A program made the translations under genes and the position numbers. The notes under the pieces are model-generated. The model made no database searches and was not told the DNA's origin. It worked only from the letters and a program-made list of their open reading frames with translations. 64,000 bases of DNA from contig SMSO01000004.1 in the NCBI GenBank assembly GCA_004764695.1, positions 456,501 to 520,500 of the forward strand, written 5' to 3'. Numbering within the stretch: the first letter of the stretch is position 1; the number at the start of each line of letters is the position of its first letter. The stretch is from Schizochytrium sp. TIO01. Its lineage: Eukaryota; Sar; Bigyra; Thraustochytrida; Thraustochytriidae. Positions 60,965 to 64,000 of the stretch are shown here, one piece after another.

Positions 60965-63900
60965 ACTCGACGGCATTTCATACTTCAGGAAACCTGGGGC
61001 TTAGAATCGATACGTAGGGTTTGAGATGTTGTGGCTCTCTGCGTGGGCGTGGACGCATGCGTTCCATAGGGTCGGCCTGCCTCTGGGAAAATTGCAAGGA
61101 AACATATATTGGACGCTTCCCTTACATTAATTGCAGCGAATCGGGCACGGTCTGACTTGGTATTTGCTTTCTTGGATGACTTACTACTGCTCTCGTACGA
61201 GCGCTGCGAAATGCAAAACTTGCGCGACAACAGGCTGGAGGCCTGAGCGTAGGACCGCGAGTAAGTAAATATGCACGAGGTGCGGGCAGCACAGTTGAGG
61301 AGGACAATTTGATACCCACCAAGTGCTACAAATGTTCTTGCCAACGACCCATGAGAATCGCGGTTTGGCTGTCTCGAATTATGGAAGCTGCAAAAGGTAT
61401 TTTATGAATTACTCGGTTGTAAGCTAGTAGATAGATAGATACATACATGCATACATATATAGATAGATAGGAAGGTATGTACCTACGAGAGTTGTTGATG
61501 TTATTTATTGTAAGATTTTTCGCCACAAAGGTAGTCTGCAGAAAGTAGTACTTACTATGTACCCAGTGGTAAGCAGACACGAGTCAGATAAAATCTGGAG
61601 CCGCGTTGCGATTCTCCACCTTAGCACAGGCAGTGCATGGATATTAAATTAAATAGGTGATCTATTTAAGGTGGAAATGCAACCGTGCTCTATTTTAAAA
61701 ATAAAAGTCATTGGCTTAGATTTCATGGGGCGCATTCCGACAATTTTCTTTCTTCAACTTGCATGGAAACAATAAACGATCTTTTAAGGAATCTTTGGAT
61801 TTTGCAAGCAGTACGCTAACCTTCGTCTCGGGATGCTTCAACCTTGGGGAACGTGATCCGAGGATGGCACACAGACTGTGTAACATCTGGCATATCAACT
61901 CATGATTTCTAAACAACGTGTGAGCTGCTAATAAGCAATAAACAGTCTTGAATGTTCAATTTCAAGTAAAATTGCAAAATTTGAAATTCGCGCTTACGTA
62001 AGATGGGGTGTGTATTAGGGAAATATCCCAGGTTTCCCCGTCATCATCATTTCTAAGATATCAATAATAACAATTTACGCCCAGAATTCTAGTCCTGACT
62101 CTTGATTTATCATGAATAATTTTACTATGATCGTGGCCACAGAGGCATACAAGTTCTTATTTTACTTTTCAAGAAATAAGATATCATGAGTACCACCTAT
62201 TACTGTACAATATTCTTATATTCTTTAGTGAAAGATATTTTCAAGTAAGTTATTTAAAAGACACGGTTGAAAGTCAAATCATGTACGATGAATGTTATCG
62301 GACCCTTGATCTTCTCGTAAGCTGTCAGAGTCAGAGTTTGAGATTAACTACATCACTTCACGCAAAATTCCACTTCCACATCATTTGAACAAGAACAGAC
62401 TGCCATGGCAATTTAATTTTAACTCAAAGGAGAAGCATGCGTAGGTCAAAGGATACGACGCAGGTGCAATTTCCTGCATACGCAATACGCCAGATTAGTT
62501 TCACCACAGTTTATGGCCGCATTTCTCGCCGCTTATCAATTCCACCTTGGATATGATATGGTCATTCTGACGTACCACTTTCAAGATCCTAGGCTCAGTC
62601 CCATATCTCCAGGCTGTACCTCTAGAGGTACATTCAGTTGTTTCCGCCCACCGCACGAGACAAACTCGCCAAGCTCCAAGCATGTACTACGCATGCCGAT
62701 CGCGATGCGGCGCTGGCGAAGAGTTTGTTTGGCATGTTGATGCAATTCGCTCCGTGGAATTCATTCCGCTGAGGCCTTTCCGCTCCTCGTCCTAGCTAGT
62801 ACCTAGTAGTGCTTAGGCGACTCCTGCCTCCCTGCCGCCGCTTCAATTCGCGAGACTCGTACGATGCTCCGCGATATCGCATGCATGACGGCGAAGCTCT
62901 CCTGAGAGCCGCACCCTCCCGTTCTGAAGTTCGTCAGCTTCCTCGCTCTCGACTCTCGCTCGCTCGCATGACGCAGTCTAGTTACCTCTGAGGCGCTTGA
63001 TCGCGATGCGCATCGTTGGCCTTCCCAGTCAGGTATGTAATCTGGGCCTCTGTCCCGCGGGACCTCCCTGCTTTTATTTGGAGCGCGGCGGCCTTTCCCT
63101 TTACAAAACGAGGGAGAACTCATTTCTGCGCAACCCTTTATGGGGAGTAGCGGCCCTTAGCATTTCCCTTGGCTGCTTAGCGGGTCCCCACATATTTTTC
63201 TCGGGTTCGAGCCTTCCTCAAATAAGTACGTACTGTCTGTTCTGTTCTGTCTTTCCGTCAGAATTTAGGTAGGTAGAATAAGAATTTTTTTTCTCTACTT
63301 TTGTTTAAATAAAAAGAACAATCAAGTGTATATTTTTGAATTCTTTTTCTCTCTTTTTATTTTAATAAAACAAAATACTATTATTATATTTTCTTCAGTT
63401 TTTTTAATTAAGTGGAAGTGTTTTAGAAAATGCGCAAAAAAAGAAAGAAGTTATTTATTTGGTTTTTTAAAGGTTTTTCAAAGCATGTTTTAAAGTCTAG
63501 GAATGAAATAATGAGGTACTATGCAGATGAATAGGATATATTTTTCTGATTAAAAACTAGTACCCACACTTTTCAGAGTAATGGCACAACCAGGCTCTCA
63601 AGAGATTATGTAGTAAGTCATGCGAGCCGTAGGTAGGTAGTGCGGCATGTTTCGATTTATACCTTATCTCTGTGAACTTTTATAACCAAAAACTCGAGAA
63701 TGATGTGGCAGCGATCTGGTTTTTCGTGCGGATTGACCAACGTCACATATAAACTCTGACAACATCTTTTGTAAGTGTGTAATGTATTTCCTCTTTATTT
63801 GTCGAGTGACTCGAGGTTTGGCTCTTGTGTCAAAAAGTGATCATGGGCTTACAAGTTGCAACGTCACCTGGTCGAAATAACAAAGAGGCATCACCACTAC

Positions 63901-64000
63901 TATCGTGAAAGAAGTGCGGTCCCTGGGACTTTGTGGAATGAAATTGGCTCTCACTTCTTGCTCACCCAGAAGATACTGACAAACTACAACATCTATGACG
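60965..64000. other. Right-hand spacer, no supported gene
   Basis: About 3 kb. ORFs at 60985-61344 (minus), 61716-61916 (minus) and 62501-62740 (both strands) are open but lack clear ATG starts, splice partners or motifs. ATAG/CATA microsatellite runs lie near 61428-61470. The final 700 bases are AT-rich. Confidence 0.5.

Noticed and set aside
62501-62740. Overlapping 60- and 75-codon ORFs on opposite strands
   Set aside because: Both look equally protein-like and neither has splice or motif support, so neither is called.

Overview
This is a window of a eukaryotic nuclear genome. Protein genes are interrupted by GT-AG introns (examples below of about 60, 171, 382 and 1,720 nt), the standard genetic code is used, spacers are long and AT-rich, and microsatellites are abundant. 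The gene set combines a hybrid histidine kinase, a heterotrimeric G-protein alpha subunit, a class C GPCR, a flagella-associated LEKR1-like protein and mitochondrial proteins. A flagellate-forming heterotrophic protist fits best. I lean to a stramenopile of the labyrinthulomycete/thraustochytrid type, but this is inference from gene content and repeat style, not proof.

Layout. 1-1413 (minus) holds the N-terminal two thirds of a hybrid histidine kinase running off the left edge. 1414-13854 is a 12.4-kb gene desert. 13855-15933 (plus) is a LEKR1-like coiled-coil protein. 16950-18038 (minus) is a G-alpha subunit, divergent from a poorly resolved gene at 18189-18953 (plus). 18954-24808 is microsatellite-rich spacer. 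A small spliced candidate (24809-25313) and a class C GPCR (25641-28621) lie on the minus strand, followed by another weak candidate (29332-30036, plus).

30536-42500 is the dense core: a spliced TspO-like membrane protein (minus), the spliceosomal helicase PRP5/DDX46 (plus), a mitochondrial inner-membrane-type protein with a one-base frame break (plus), the DBP2/DDX5 helicase with a 1.72-kb intron (minus) and a small mitochondrial-type ORF (plus). Further right are a membrane-anchored purple acid phosphatase (46563-48620, plus) and a mitochondrial carrier whose last 20 residues sit in a separate exon (49594-51001, minus). The last 13 kb is mostly simple-sequence DNA with two small spliced candidates.

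Functional themes are signalling (histidine kinase, G-alpha, class C GPCR within 28 kb), RNA metabolism (two DEAD-box helicases) and mitochondria. I see no operon-like logic, no rRNA or tRNA genes, no CRISPR, and no intact transposon. I did not find a clearly new multi-gene system. The most checkable oddities are the non-canonical P-loop in G-alpha, the long DBP2 intron, the homopolymer frame break at 37837-37840, the alternative acceptors upstream of the phosphatase start, and a recurring class of about 60-nt introns that reveals genes missed by simple ORF calling.
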